Below are positions 45,639 through 53,946 of a stretch of 64,000 nt of DNA, piece after piece. Under the pieces are notes generated by a model. The model was not told where the DNA came from and ran no database searches. It saw only the letters and a list, made by a program, of their open reading frames with translations. The position numbers were made by a program, and so were the translations under genes. The stretch comes from SAR202 cluster bacterium bin22 (GTDB lineage Bacteria > Chloroflexota > Dehalococcoidia > Lucifugimonadales > UBA3495), in assembly GCA_002238505.1 (NCBI GenBank), contig MPMM01000001.1, forward strand, positions 620,001 to 684,000, given 5' to 3'. Every line of letters begins with the position of its first letter. Position 1 is the stretch's first letter.

Positions 45639-46589
45639 CTAGCCCGGCGTATAAGTTCTTTTCCCCGAAGCCGTCACATCCTGCCCCTTTCCCGTCCTGA
45701 GGGCCGCGAACAGGTAAGAGGTCGCCAGCGACCGGAAGGGCGCCCATCGCTCGGAATAGTCCGCCAGTTCCCCGTCCGTCAACGCCTCGCCCCCAAAGTA
45801 CAGCTGGGACACGATGCGCCTCAGGGCCAGGTCCCCTACCGGGAAAGCGTCCGGCCGTCCCAATGCCCGCGACAGTACCCACTGGGCCGACCACATACCC
45901 ACACCCCGCAGCGATGTAACCTCCCGGACAACTTCGTCGTCCGGCAACTCCCCGACCCGGTCCAGGCCGCCGGGCCACTCCAGCTCCGCCAGGGCCAGCC
46001 CGTGCAGGTACTCTGCCTTCCGCTGGCTCAGCTTCATGCCCCGCAAGTCCTCAACGCTGGTTTTGGCAATCTCCCCGGGCCGCGGAAACGCATAGTGCGT
46101 CTCGCCCTCCACGGTCAACCTGGGCCCGTAGGTCTCGATCAACAGGGCACGAATAACTCTCGCCACGCTGGCCGAAAGCTGCTGCCCCAGTATCGCCTGG
46201 GCAATGGTCTCAAATACCGAAAGGGACAGCGTTTGGTGCATCCCAAAGAATGTCTCTACCAGGTTGGCCATCACTGGGTCTTCCCTGGCGAAATAGTAGA
46301 AGGGTTGAAGGTCCTGCTCTGTCCCCAGCAGCTTCTCGACTTGCTCCCGGGCAAGTGCCACTTCCGACTCCGCCAGCGCCTCGCCCCACAACTCGACCTT
46401 CAGTTCCGGAGCGGAAACGTCACCGTTGAACTGGACTGTGGCTAAAGCCAGCGTCCCGCCCAAGTCCAGCAGACGCTGGTACGAATCGCTCCCGCCATCC
46501 TGTCCCTTGCGGAAGTAAGGCTGGTTCTCCGATGTGGCTTCAAAATCAAAGGGTGCGGCAGGTTTGACCAGAAAGCTGTGGGTACTCAT
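45639..46589 (-). CDS. alkA: DNA-3-methyladenine glycosylase II (AlkA family)
   Basis: Base-excision glycosylase for alkylated purines. The 316-residue protein has the HhH-GPD core: VFETIAQAILGQQLSASVAR, the hairpin LRGVGMWSAQWVLSRALG near residues 227-244 and the catalytic aspartate (about D253) in FPVGDLALRR. No iron-sulfur cluster cysteines are present. The frame is open to 46697, but the ATG at 46589 overlaps the thpR stop as ATGA and starts MSTHSFLVKPAAPF, typical of this branch. It is the last gene of a repair operon. Confidence 0.9.
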   Translation of the reverse strand: MSTHSFLVKPAAPFDFEATSENQPYFRKGQDGGSDSYQRLLDLGGTLALATVQFNGDVSAPELKVELWGEALAESEVALAREQVEKLLGTEQDLQPFYYFAREDPVMANLVETFFGMHQTLSLSVFETIAQAILGQQLSASVARVIRALLIETYGPRLTVEGETHYAFPRPGEIAKTSVEDLRGMKLSQRKAEYLHGLALAELEWPGGLDRVGELPDDEVVREVTSLRGVGMWSAQWVLSRALGRPDAFPVGDLALRRIVSQLYFGGEALTDGELADYSERWAPFRSLATSYLFAALRTGKGQDVTASGKRTYTPG

Positions 46590-47203
46590 GAAGCCGACTC
46601 TCCTTCCCGAATCAGAGGGGCACATCCAATGGAGTCGTATATTGCGCCGCCAGGGGTGAGGTTGCTGCGGATGAGGTGCATATCCACCACCTGCCACTCC
46701 ACGTTGGAGGCAAGAGAAGCTTGCTGTATCACCTGCCCTATCCTTTGGCGCTCGGCCGGCGCAACCTGGTCGCGGACCCGTCCCAGGGTAAGATGGGGCC
46801 TGAAGGGACGCCGCTCCCGGTCGAAGCCGGCGACTTCCAAAGACTCATCCACCAGTCTCTGCAGTAGTTCCAGCGCCTCCATGTCTCCGCTTACTCCCGC
46901 CCATAGCACCCGGGGTTCGCGAGGATTGGGAAACACGCCAAGCCCTGACAGAGCCAGTCGAAAGCTGGTGGGTCCAAACTCCCTCGACGCGCGTTCCATC
47001 GATTCCTGTATATCCGCTACCCTCGCGGATGCCACGTCGCCCAGAAACTTCAGCGTAAGGTGGACTCCCTCCGGCCGAACCCAGCGGATTCCCTGCGGCA
47101 AGTCGGATTGCAGGTCTGCCACCGCCTGCCGCAACACTTCCTTGGCCGCAACCGGCAGGTCAATGGCTACGAACACGCGGACGGTGTCGGCCTTCCGGTT
47201 CAT
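46586..47203 (-). CDS. thpR: RNA 2',3'-cyclic phosphodiesterase (LigT/ThpR)
   Basis: Member of the 2H phosphoesterase family that opens 2',3'-cyclic phosphates. The 205-residue protein has both HxTx motifs, HLTLKFLG at residue 48 and HLTLGRVR at residue 137, about 90 residues apart as expected, and starts with RVFVAIDLPVAAKEVLRQA. Its start overlaps the upstream mug-like gene by 4 nt and its stop overlaps the alkA start, so translation is tightly coupled. Its role beside two DNA glycosylases is not obvious. Confidence 0.9.
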   Translation of the reverse strand: MNRKADTVRVFVAIDLPVAAKEVLRQAVADLQSDLPQGIRWVRPEGVHLTLKFLGDVASARVADIQESMERASREFGPTSFRLALSGLGVFPNPREPRVLWAGVSGDMEALELLQRLVDESLEVAGFDRERRPFRPHLTLGRVRDQVAPAERQRIGQVIQQASLASNVEWQVVDMHLIRSNLTPGGAIYDSIGCAPLIREGESAS

Positions 47204-47748
47204 GCCAGCATCTCGTCCCGGTACTCGGCCAGCTTCCGGTACCAGCCCACCAGGTCATCCAGCGAGTATTGGGCATTGGCGGGACTTGGATTAGGTACCA
47301 CGTATATGCGGCTGAGGCCGATAGTGCGCTCCTGTGGCCCCAGTTCCGGACGTTCGTCCACTCCCTCCCCATACTTCAGGTATGCCTTGTAACCCGTCAT
47401 GCCATGGAAGCAGGCGATGCGGGGCTGAAAATGTTTCAGCTTCTGGCGCAGTACCGGCGCCCACTCCCGGTAATCGGCTGCCCTCAGGCCCGAGGCCTGG
47501 GGAGTTGGCCGCTTTACAACGTCGGTGAACCCAATCCCGTAATTCCCCAGTTCACCGTCCCGCTCCGGACCAAGCTCTTCCGGCGCCAGACCTGAACGGT
47601 TCAGCGCAGCCCAAAACCGGTTGCGTGGGTTGGCGAAATAGTGCCCCACCTTCACCGAGTAACTGGAGGGGTTCAGCCCAACGAAGACTATATCCAGCCC
47701 CGGTCGCAGGTAATCGGTAAGAGTTTCAAAGTCCTGCTGCTGTTCCAA
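47200..47748 (-). CDS. mug: G/U mismatch-specific uracil-DNA glycosylase (Mug/TDG family)
   Basis: Removes uracil or thymine mispaired with guanine after deamination. The 182-residue protein shows the family motifs GLNPSSYS at residues 24-31 and NPSPAN at residues 153-158, plus HYFANPRNRFWAALNRSGL and GIGFTDVVKRPTPQASGL. The Asn in GLNPS is the catalytic residue in this family. It is followed with a 4-nt overlap by thpR and then alkA, giving a compact base-repair operon. Confidence 0.9.
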   Translation of the reverse strand: MEQQQDFETLTDYLRPGLDIVFVGLNPSSYSVKVGHYFANPRNRFWAALNRSGLAPEELGPERDGELGNYGIGFTDVVKRPTPQASGLRAADYREWAPVLRQKLKHFQPRIACFHGMTGYKAYLKYGEGVDERPELGPQERTIGLSRIYVVPNPSPANAQYSLDDLVGWYRKLAEYRDEMLA

Positions 47749-47789
47749 CGAGCCTGCACCTCATCCCTGCTTGTTTGCCGATTGCGAGA

Positions 47790-48638
47790 CTACCCGCCAA
47801 TTCCCAGGAGCCTGGCCGCGTTACCGCCCAGAATCGCCTTTTTGTCCGTCTCGCTCAATTCCGACTCTTCCACCTGCCGGATTAGCCGGCGGTGCCCGAC
47901 CAGCGGGTAGTCCGTCCCCAAAAGGATTTTGTGCGCCCCAATCGTCCTCGCCGCTATGTCGAATATTTCCCTGCGATACAGGAAAGGAGAGGCCGCCGTA
48001 TCAAAATAAACGTTCTCCAGTTCCCCTGGCACCTCGGGCATCAGGCCGTAAAAAGGCAGGCCGCCGCCCCAGTGGGCCCCGATTATCTTGTTGTCGGGAA
48101 AGTTCAGGGCCAGGCGGTACAGGCGGTCGGGAGTTGTGCGCCCCTTCCCCGGGTACTCGTGCCCCACCGGTTCCGATGTATGGAGCAACAGCGACATATC
48201 CAGACTTCTCGCCAAATTCATCACTGGCGACATCACGACCGGGTCACCAATGTCGAACCCCTGGCAATCGGGATGAAGTTCACCAATTCCCCTCAAGCCG
48301 GCTTTCGCCAACCGTTCGATTTCGGCTACGACAGCGCCCTCTCCCCAACATGGGTTGACGGAACCAAAGCCTGTGAGCCTGCCTCGGTATCTCTTCGCAG
48401 AATCAATAAGATAGTCATTGACCTCTCGCGCAACCTCAGGATTCACCCAGCCAAAGCCGCACACAACTGCATGCTCTACGCCCACTTCCTCCATGGCGGC
48501 CAGCAGTGATTCCGCAGTCGCCATTTTGCCGCCGGCATTGGGAAACAGGGCGGCATATGTGGGTTCTTGCCCCGTCAGTTCATCGTGGCGCAGGGGGAAT
48601 GAAGGCGGCAGAATATGGCAATGAGAGTCAACAAGCAT
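47790..48638 (-). CDS. Amidohydrolase-2 family metal-dependent hydrolase
   Basis: A 282-residue TIM-barrel hydrolase. It starts MLVDSHCHILPPSFPLRHDE with the HxH metal-binding motif and contains LLLHTSEPVGHEYPGKG with a further His, IIGAHWGGGLPFYG and the late aspartate in HKILLGTDYPLVGHRRLIRQ. Members of the family hydrolyse or decarboxylate aromatic acids and similar compounds, so the substrate cannot be predicted. It lies 41 nt upstream of mug on the same strand and may share its transcript. Confidence 0.85.
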   Translation of the reverse strand: MLVDSHCHILPPSFPLRHDELTGQEPTYAALFPNAGGKMATAESLLAAMEEVGVEHAVVCGFGWVNPEVAREVNDYLIDSAKRYRGRLTGFGSVNPCWGEGAVVAEIERLAKAGLRGIGELHPDCQGFDIGDPVVMSPVMNLARSLDMSLLLHTSEPVGHEYPGKGRTTPDRLYRLALNFPDNKIIGAHWGGGLPFYGLMPEVPGELENVYFDTAASPFLYRREIFDIAARTIGAHKILLGTDYPLVGHRRLIRQVEESELSETDKKAILGGNAARLLGIGG

Positions 48639-48835
48639 TGGAGACAGGAACCTGGAACCCCGAGATTACCGACCCAGAGTCGAGTGGCGGATGCCATTTA
48701 AACTATATATCAAATCCCTTATCTGGACACCCTTAACCTGTGGATTTATAATCTTGGCGGCTGAACCCATGTAGTCGAAGTCGCCGAAGCGGTATTGCCG
48801 CTCGTGGCAAGTGTAGGGAGTATAGCGGCAGCATT

Positions 48836-49678
48836 ATGATTGGTGGCAGGGCCCCCGCGTCGGGGCAAACGTACAGCGTCCCCGAGTTGCAGGCCATGGC
48901 CAAGGAACTCCGGCGGGACATAATTCAGACTATCTATACCGCCGGCAGTGGACATCCCGGCGGTTCTCTTTCGGAACTGGAAATTCTCGTATCCCTCTAT
49001 TTCAGGGTAATGCGGTACGACCCCGAGAACCCCGCCTGGCCCGACCGCGACCGGTTCGTCCTTAGCAAGGGCCATGCTTCCCCGGGGTTCTATGCGGTTC
49101 TTTCCCGTGCCGGGTACTTCCCCAGGGAAGAACTGGCTACCTACCGGCAGTTGAACAGCCGGATTCAGGGCCACGCCCACCCCATGACTCCCGGTGTGGA
49201 AATGAACTCCGGTTCGCTGGGCATGGGTCTCTCCTTCGCCCTCGGTTGCGCTCTCGCGGCCCGCCTGGACAAGAAGGACTACATGGTTTATGCCCTTCTT
49301 GGTGACGGCGAGTGCGATGAGGGTGAAATCTGGGAGGCTGCCATGTCTGCCGCCCACCACAAGGCCACCAACCTGGTTGCCATTGTGGACCGCAACCGCA
49401 TCCAGAACGACCGTTTTACCGATGACGTCATGACCCTCGACCCCCTGGACCGGAAGTGGCGCGACTTCGGGTGGCGTGTCTTTGAGACCGATGGCCACGA
49501 CTTGCCGGCCCTGCTGGAAACCTTTGAGAAGGCCCAGCGTCGCCGCACCAAACCGACTGTAATCATCGCCCACACCGTCAAGGGCAAGGGTGTCAGCTTC
49601 ATGGAGAATAACCCTGGCTTCCACGGTCGGGCGCCCAACGCCGACGAGTTTCAGAAAGCAATGGAGGAACTGGCCTAA
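48836..49678 (+). CDS. tktA: Transketolase, N-terminal (TPP-binding) subunit
   Basis: First half of a split transketolase. The 280-residue protein carries AGSGHPGGSLSELEILVSLY, GHAHPMTPGVEMNSGSLGMG and the TPP/metal motif GDGECDEGEIWEAAMSAAHH, followed by a NLVAIVDRNRIQND segment. The TAA stop overlaps the ATG of the second subunit (TAATG). Split transketolases are widespread in Chloroflexota and archaea. The upstream ribosome-binding site is weak, and the start could alternatively be at 48896, but residues before it (LQAMAKELRRDI) match family N-termini. Confidence 0.92.
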   Translation: MIGGRAPASGQTYSVPELQAMAKELRRDIIQTIYTAGSGHPGGSLSELEILVSLYFRVMRYDPENPAWPDRDRFVLSKGHASPGFYAVLSRAGYFPREELATYRQLNSRIQGHAHPMTPGVEMNSGSLGMGLSFALGCALAARLDKKDYMVYALLGDGECDEGEIWEAAMSAAHHKATNLVAIVDRNRIQNDRFTDDVMTLDPLDRKWRDFGWRVFETDGHDLPALLETFEKAQRRRTKPTVIIAHTVKGKGVSFMENNPGFHGRAPNADEFQKAMEELA

Positions 49679-50625
49679 TGGTGGCGCAACGGAGAATGGC
49701 CTCGACCCGTCAGACTTACGGCGAAACCCTGCTGGAAATGGCCGATTCCTTTCCTGATATTGTGGTTCTGGGCGGCGACCTTAACGTATCCGTCTTCACC
49801 CACCTCTGGCGGGACAAGTACCCGGAACGGTTCTTCGACTTCGGGCCGGCAGAGCAGAATCTGGTAGGAGTTGGTGCCGGCCTCGCCGCCAATGGCAAGA
49901 TTCCCTTCGTCAGCACCTTCAGCGTGTTTGGGGTGGGGCGTCCCTTCGACCAGTTGCGAGTTCTGGTGTCCCAGGGCAATCTGAACATGAAGCTTGTCTG
50001 CACCCATGCCGGCATCCTGACGGGCGAGGACGGAATGTCCGCTCACGGAATAGAGGACCTTTCCCTGATTTGCTCCCTCCCCGCCTTTACCGTGGTTTCT
50101 CCGGCCGATTCTGTTGAGACCGTGCAGGCCATCAAGACTGCTGCCAGCGTTGATGGTCCCTTCTACATTCGCCTTTCCCGGGCGGCCACTCCCGTGGTTC
50201 ACGAGGACGACTACCAGTTTAAGTTGGGCAAGGCCGAGGAAATCCGGGAAGGCTCCGACGTTACCATCTTCGCCACGGGCGTGATGGTTTCGGTAAGCCT
50301 CGACGCCGCCGACATGCTCGCCTCGCAGGGCGTGGCGGCGCGAGTGGTGAATATACACACCCTGAAGCCGGTGGATGAGGAGGCCATCATTGCCGGAGCC
50401 AGGGAAACCGGTGCGGTGGTTTCTGCAGAAGAGCATTACTTCCACGGCGGCCTCGGCAGCATAGTTGCCCAGGTAGTGGGCCAAAACCACCCGGTACCGG
50501 TGGAAATGGTTGCCTTGCAGGGCTACAGCGAATCCGCCAGGGCCGAAGAGCTGATGGTCAAGTGCGGCCTCACCCCCGAGAAGGTCAGGGACGCGGCCCT
50601 CAAGGCAGTGGCCCGCAAGAAATAA
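49678..50625 (+). CDS. tktB: Transketolase, C-terminal (pyrimidine-binding) subunit
   Basis: Second half of the split transketolase, 315 residues. It has the Pyr-domain signature GAGLAANGKIPFVSTFSVFG, the catalytic Glu context PAEQNLVGVGAG, MSAHGIEDLSLICSLPAFTV and the C-terminal domain IFATGVMVSVSLDAADMLAS. Together with the upstream gene it makes a full TPP-dependent enzyme of the non-oxidative pentose phosphate pathway. Translation is coupled by the one-base overlap. Confidence 0.92.
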   Translation: MVAQRRMASTRQTYGETLLEMADSFPDIVVLGGDLNVSVFTHLWRDKYPERFFDFGPAEQNLVGVGAGLAANGKIPFVSTFSVFGVGRPFDQLRVLVSQGNLNMKLVCTHAGILTGEDGMSAHGIEDLSLICSLPAFTVVSPADSVETVQAIKTAASVDGPFYIRLSRAATPVVHEDDYQFKLGKAEEIREGSDVTIFATGVMVSVSLDAADMLASQGVAARVVNIHTLKPVDEEAIIAGARETGAVVSAEEHYFHGGLGSIVAQVVGQNHPVPVEMVALQGYSESARAEELMVKCGLTPEKVRDAALKAVARKK

Positions 50626-50751
50626 TCATCGCCGGCGAAAGCCTGGCACGCCTGAAATATATACGGTCAGCCCTTGTGGCTGCCCTCTCCTTTTGCCCTG
50701 TGTCCTCCGGTGCGCCTGTTCATAATGCAATCGACGGACACCCAAAAGGAA

Positions 50752-50776
50752 CGGGGCAGGTCAATAACCTGCCCCG
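50752..50776. terminator. Hairpin between convergent transketolase and proA genes
   Basis: Nine-base arms CGGGGCAGG and CCTGCCCCG surround the loop TCAATAA. On the plus strand ATTCTG follows and on the minus strand TTCCTTTTG follows, so the T-run is imperfect in both directions. It probably ends transcription from both sides of the 233-nt gap. Confidence 0.6.
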
Positions 50777-50858
50777 ATTCTGTGCCCTGTCGATCATTCG
50801 TGAACTGATTGCCCTGCAGCGGAAGCGATTCCCTCGTGCCTGTGGGCAAGTCTGTCTC

Positions 50859-52139
50859 TTATTCCCGTACCTGCCCGTCCCCGATTATTACCCACTTGTA
50901 AGAGGTTAATTCTTTCAAACCCAGCGGGCCTCGGGCGTGGAATTTCTGGGTACTGATGCCTACTTCTGCGCCCAGCCCCAACTGCCCGCCATCGGTAAAC
51001 CTGGAACTGGCATTCACGATTACTGCCGCCGCGTCCACGTCGCGCTGGAACCGGCGGGACGCATCCGCATCGCTGGTAATAATGGCTTCAGTGTGCCCTG
51101 ATCCGTATGTCTCAATGTGTTCCAGAGCCTCATCCAGCGAGTCCACAATCTTGATGGCGGCAGTCAGGGACAGGAACTCCTTGCCCCAGTCCTCTTCCGT
51201 GGCAGGCCGGGTGTTGAGGTCAGGTTCCGGCCCCAGGATGCTCAGTGCCCGGTGGTCGCAGTGCAACTCCACCCCGGCCTCCGACAAGTTGCGGGCTATG
51301 TCGGGCAGGCAGCCGGGCGCCACCTCGGAGTGAACCAGTACCGTGTCCAGGGCGTTGCAGACTGTGGGTCGCTGCACCTTGGCGTTGAAGACAATGTTGG
51401 AAGCCTTTTTCGGGTCTGCCGTGCGGTCAACGTAGGTGTGGCATACACCAACGCCGCCGGCCACCACGGGCATGGCCGCGCTTGCGGCAACAAAGTTGAT
51501 CAACCCTGCGCCCCCTCGCGGTACCAGCAGGTTGATGTGCTCCTTCATTTGAAGCATGGTGTCAACCAGTTCCCGGTCCGGGTTGTCCACGTATTGAATG
51601 ACATCCGGGCTGATACCAGCCTCGCCGATACATCGACGGAGTAAGCCAACCAAGGCAAGGTTGGAGTGAATGCTTTCCCGTCCACCCCGCAAAAAGCAGG
51701 CATTACCCGACTTGAGAGTGAGGGCGGCTATGTCGATTGTAATGTTCGGGCGGCTCTCGTAAATGCTTCCTATCACGCCCAGGGGCACGCGCCTTCGCTC
51801 CACTTCCAGGCCGTTCTCCAGGGTCTTCTGCTCAATGACTTCCTCCACCGGGTCAACCAGCCCGGCAATGGTCCTGACGTCCCTGGCCATGCCCTGAAGA
51901 CGTTCGGAGGTCAGCAGCAGGCGGTCCAGCATGGCATCGTCCATACCGCCGGCCTTTGCCGTGTCATAGTCCTTTCGGTTGGCTTCGAGGATTGGCCCCT
52001 GCTCCGTCTCCAGCGCGTTGGCCGCGTTGAGTAGGGCCTGATTCTTCATTTCAGTGGAAGTTCGGGCCAGTCTCCTGGCGGCCGCCTGGGCCGTCTTGCC
52101 CTGCGCCAGCAGCGACTCCTTGTCAGCAGTGGTTGCCAT
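50859..52139 (-). CDS. proA: Gamma-glutamyl phosphate reductase
   Basis: Reduces glutamyl-5-phosphate to glutamate semialdehyde with NADPH, second step of proline synthesis. The 426-residue protein has RRVPLGVIGSIYESRPNITI, ALTLKSGNACFLRGGRESIH, VPRGGAGLINFVAASAAMPV and the catalytic Cys in TVCNALDTVLVHSEVA, and ends with LGLGAEVGISTQKFHARGPL then GLKELTSYKWVIIGDG. It follows proB by 51 nt, as a proBA operon. Confidence 0.96.
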   Translation of the reverse strand: MATTADKESLLAQGKTAQAAARRLARTSTEMKNQALLNAANALETEQGPILEANRKDYDTAKAGGMDDAMLDRLLLTSERLQGMARDVRTIAGLVDPVEEVIEQKTLENGLEVERRRVPLGVIGSIYESRPNITIDIAALTLKSGNACFLRGGRESIHSNLALVGLLRRCIGEAGISPDVIQYVDNPDRELVDTMLQMKEHINLLVPRGGAGLINFVAASAAMPVVAGGVGVCHTYVDRTADPKKASNIVFNAKVQRPTVCNALDTVLVHSEVAPGCLPDIARNLSEAGVELHCDHRALSILGPEPDLNTRPATEEDWGKEFLSLTAAIKIVDSLDEALEHIETYGSGHTEAIITSDADASRRFQRDVDAAAVIVNASSRFTDGGQLGLGAEVGISTQKFHARGPLGLKELTSYKWVIIGDGQVRE

Positions 52140-52190
52140 GTGCCCTCCTGGCGATCTACGGAAGTGTGTCGAAGATTCCCGTATATATCA

Positions 52191-53384
52191 TCAGATTAGA
52201 ACCAGGTTGTTCCGGTGCACCACTTCCTGCCCGTAATGGTACCCCAGAATGGAGGTTATGCCATCCGACCGGAACCCGCGAATACGGGAAATATCCTCGG
52301 CGTCGTAATTGGCGATGCCGCACGCGATGTGCCTGCCCGGTTCGTCCACTATATAGACGATGTCGCCCCGGTGAAAGTCTCCCCGGACTCCCCGTACTCC
52401 GGCCGGCAGCAGGCTGACGTGGCGGTTCAGCAAAGCATCTGCAGCGCCCCCGTCCACTTCGATCTCTCCCCACTGCGAGTCTTTGACCCTGCTTAGCATC
52501 CAGCGTTTCCGGGCCTCCATTTTCTCACTCGCCGGCTGGAACAGGGTGCCGATGCTTTCACCCCTGGACGCCCGTAGCAGGGCGTTCTCTTCCCGGCCGC
52601 TGCAAAGCACCATTGCAATGCCGGCCGAGGTCACCAGGCGGGCCGCGTCAATCTTGGTTGGCATCCCGCCCCGTGCCCAGGGGTTCTGGTGCTCCCCAAC
52701 CATGGCCTGAACTCGGTCATCCACCGCTTCTACTACGGAAACCAGCTTCGCGTCCGGGTTCCGGCGGGGATCGGCAGTGTACAGTCCGTCAATGTCGGTC
52801 AAAATCACCAGGAGGTCGGCGTCTATCAGGTTGGCCACCAGCGCGGAGAGCCGGTCATTGTCGCCGAATACCTCTCCGATTTCGTCAACCGCCACCACGT
52901 CATTTTCGTTAAGTATGGGAACAACGCCGATGTCGAGCAGGGCGGTCAGGGTGTTTCGGACATTGAGGTAGGGCTGGCGTTCTGCCAGGTCATTGATGGT
53001 GAGAAGCGCCTGGGCCACGTGTACTCCATGGGCCCCAAACATCTGCTGGTACGCATGTATGAGCCGGCCCTGCCCAATGGCCGCCAGAGCCTGCCGCAAG
53101 GGAATGTCCCGGTCGGCCAACTGAACCCCAGCCTGCCTCAACTCGTCGCGGCCGGCAGCAATTGCTCCCGACGTGACAAACAGTACCTCCACACCCTCAT
53201 GCTGGCGGAGCTGGCAAATCTGACTGACCAGATCCTCCATCACGGACAGGTTCAACCCGCCACTGCCCTGGGTGTCGGTAAGCACTGCGGTGCCGACCTT
53301 GACTACTATCCGCCGATAGGAAAGGCCTTGCACGCCGTTCTCTTTGGGACCTTGCCTGCTTTGGGATTTGCGGGAATCGTTCAT
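52191..53384 (-). CDS. proB: Glutamate 5-kinase with PUA domain
   Basis: Phosphorylates glutamate at the gamma carboxyl, the first and usually proline-inhibited step. The 397-residue protein has the amino-acid-kinase fold with RRIVVKVGTAVLTDT, VLFVTSGAIAAGRDEL, NENDVVAVDEIGEVFGDNDR, LLVILTDIDGLYTADP and ARGGMPTKIDAARLV, followed by a C-terminal PUA domain. An unusual basic/Gln-rich tail of about 22 residues precedes the fold, so a downstream start is possible, but none has a better ribosome-binding site. Confidence 0.95.
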   Translation of the reverse strand: MNDSRKSQSRQGPKENGVQGLSYRRIVVKVGTAVLTDTQGSGGLNLSVMEDLVSQICQLRQHEGVEVLFVTSGAIAAGRDELRQAGVQLADRDIPLRQALAAIGQGRLIHAYQQMFGAHGVHVAQALLTINDLAERQPYLNVRNTLTALLDIGVVPILNENDVVAVDEIGEVFGDNDRLSALVANLIDADLLVILTDIDGLYTADPRRNPDAKLVSVVEAVDDRVQAMVGEHQNPWARGGMPTKIDAARLVTSAGIAMVLCSGREENALLRASRGESIGTLFQPASEKMEARKRWMLSRVKDSQWGEIEVDGGAADALLNRHVSLLPAGVRGVRGDFHRGDIVYIVDEPGRHIACGIANYDAEDISRIRGFRSDGITSILGYHYGQEVVHRNNLVLI

Positions 53385-53579
53385 CTTGGTGGGAAGTGTA
53401 GCGGGGCCCGGGCCACAGCCCTGTCGTCTCTGAAATATTGGCCCTGAAGGGATTGGGAAATCCTCGCAATTATAGCATGCCCTACTCGGAATTCCGGTAC
53501 GGCTTCATACCTGGCCAGGGCCATCGCGTTATAGTTCCTGTTCAAATTGCACCAGGGCTGGCAGCAAGAAATCATGTCG

Positions 53580-53598
53580 CCCTGAGCTTGCCGAAGGG
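53580..53598. repeat. REP-like core, copy 6
   Basis: CCCTGAGCTTGCCGAAGGG, one base different from the consensus core, preceded by ATCATGTCG. The same ATGTCG-CCCTG context occurs at 58375-58385, so the repeated unit extends upstream of the core. Confidence 0.7.
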
Positions 53599-53754
53599 CC
53601 TAATCTCCTTGCTGGGAACCGTGGTTCGGGTCCCAATGCCCGGCTGGCAGACACGGATTCAGTTGCTTCGATGGAGTTTATCCCGAGGTTGCCGAGGGGC
53701 TAAGCATGACATTCTTTAAAGCGCGATCGCCCTGCATACCTGGCCGCGTGATAT

Positions 53755-53772
53755 TTCCCAGAACTCTGGGAA
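53755..53772. promoter_or_regulatory. 18-bp palindrome upstream of mfd
   Basis: TTCCCAGA and TCTGGGAA pair perfectly across a two-base centre (AC). It is compact enough to be an operator for a dimeric repressor. It lies about 175 nt before mfd and 370 nt from proB, so the target gene is uncertain. Confidence 0.35.
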
Positions 53773-53906
53773 GTCCAGCGGGCTGAAAATTTAGTCTTTT
53801 TCCAGGTCACTACCCTTGTTTATGCGATTCCCCCGGCATAAAATTGAAGCCAGTTCGGGGCTGACGCGGGCCGTTAGCCCTTTTGTCTGTTGTAACAATG
53901 CTATGC

Positions 53907-53925
53907 CGAACGAGCTATACGTTCG
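53907..53925 (+). promoter_or_regulatory. CGAACG-N7-CGTTCG inverted repeat at mfd
   Basis: CGAACG (53907-53912) and CGTTCG (53920-53925) flank AGCTATA, 22 nt before the mfd ATG. The half-sites resemble Gram-positive LexA boxes (CGAAC-N4-GTTCG), but the spacing is nine instead of four between CGAAC and GTTCG. It could be an operator of another repressor or a leader hairpin next to the ribosome-binding site GGGAG. Confidence 0.35.
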
Positions 53926-53946
53926 TCCCGGCGGGAGACTTACCGA

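Larger units (their letters stand above)
53385..53946. other. Divergent region between proB and mfd
   Basis: 562 nt without a gene. It contains a REP-like core (53580-53598), a degenerate copy near 53682-53699 (CCCGAGGTTGCCGAGGGG), an 18-bp palindrome (53755-53772) and an inverted repeat close to the mfd start (53907-53925). I could not assign a convincing -35/-10 pair. Confidence 0.55.
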
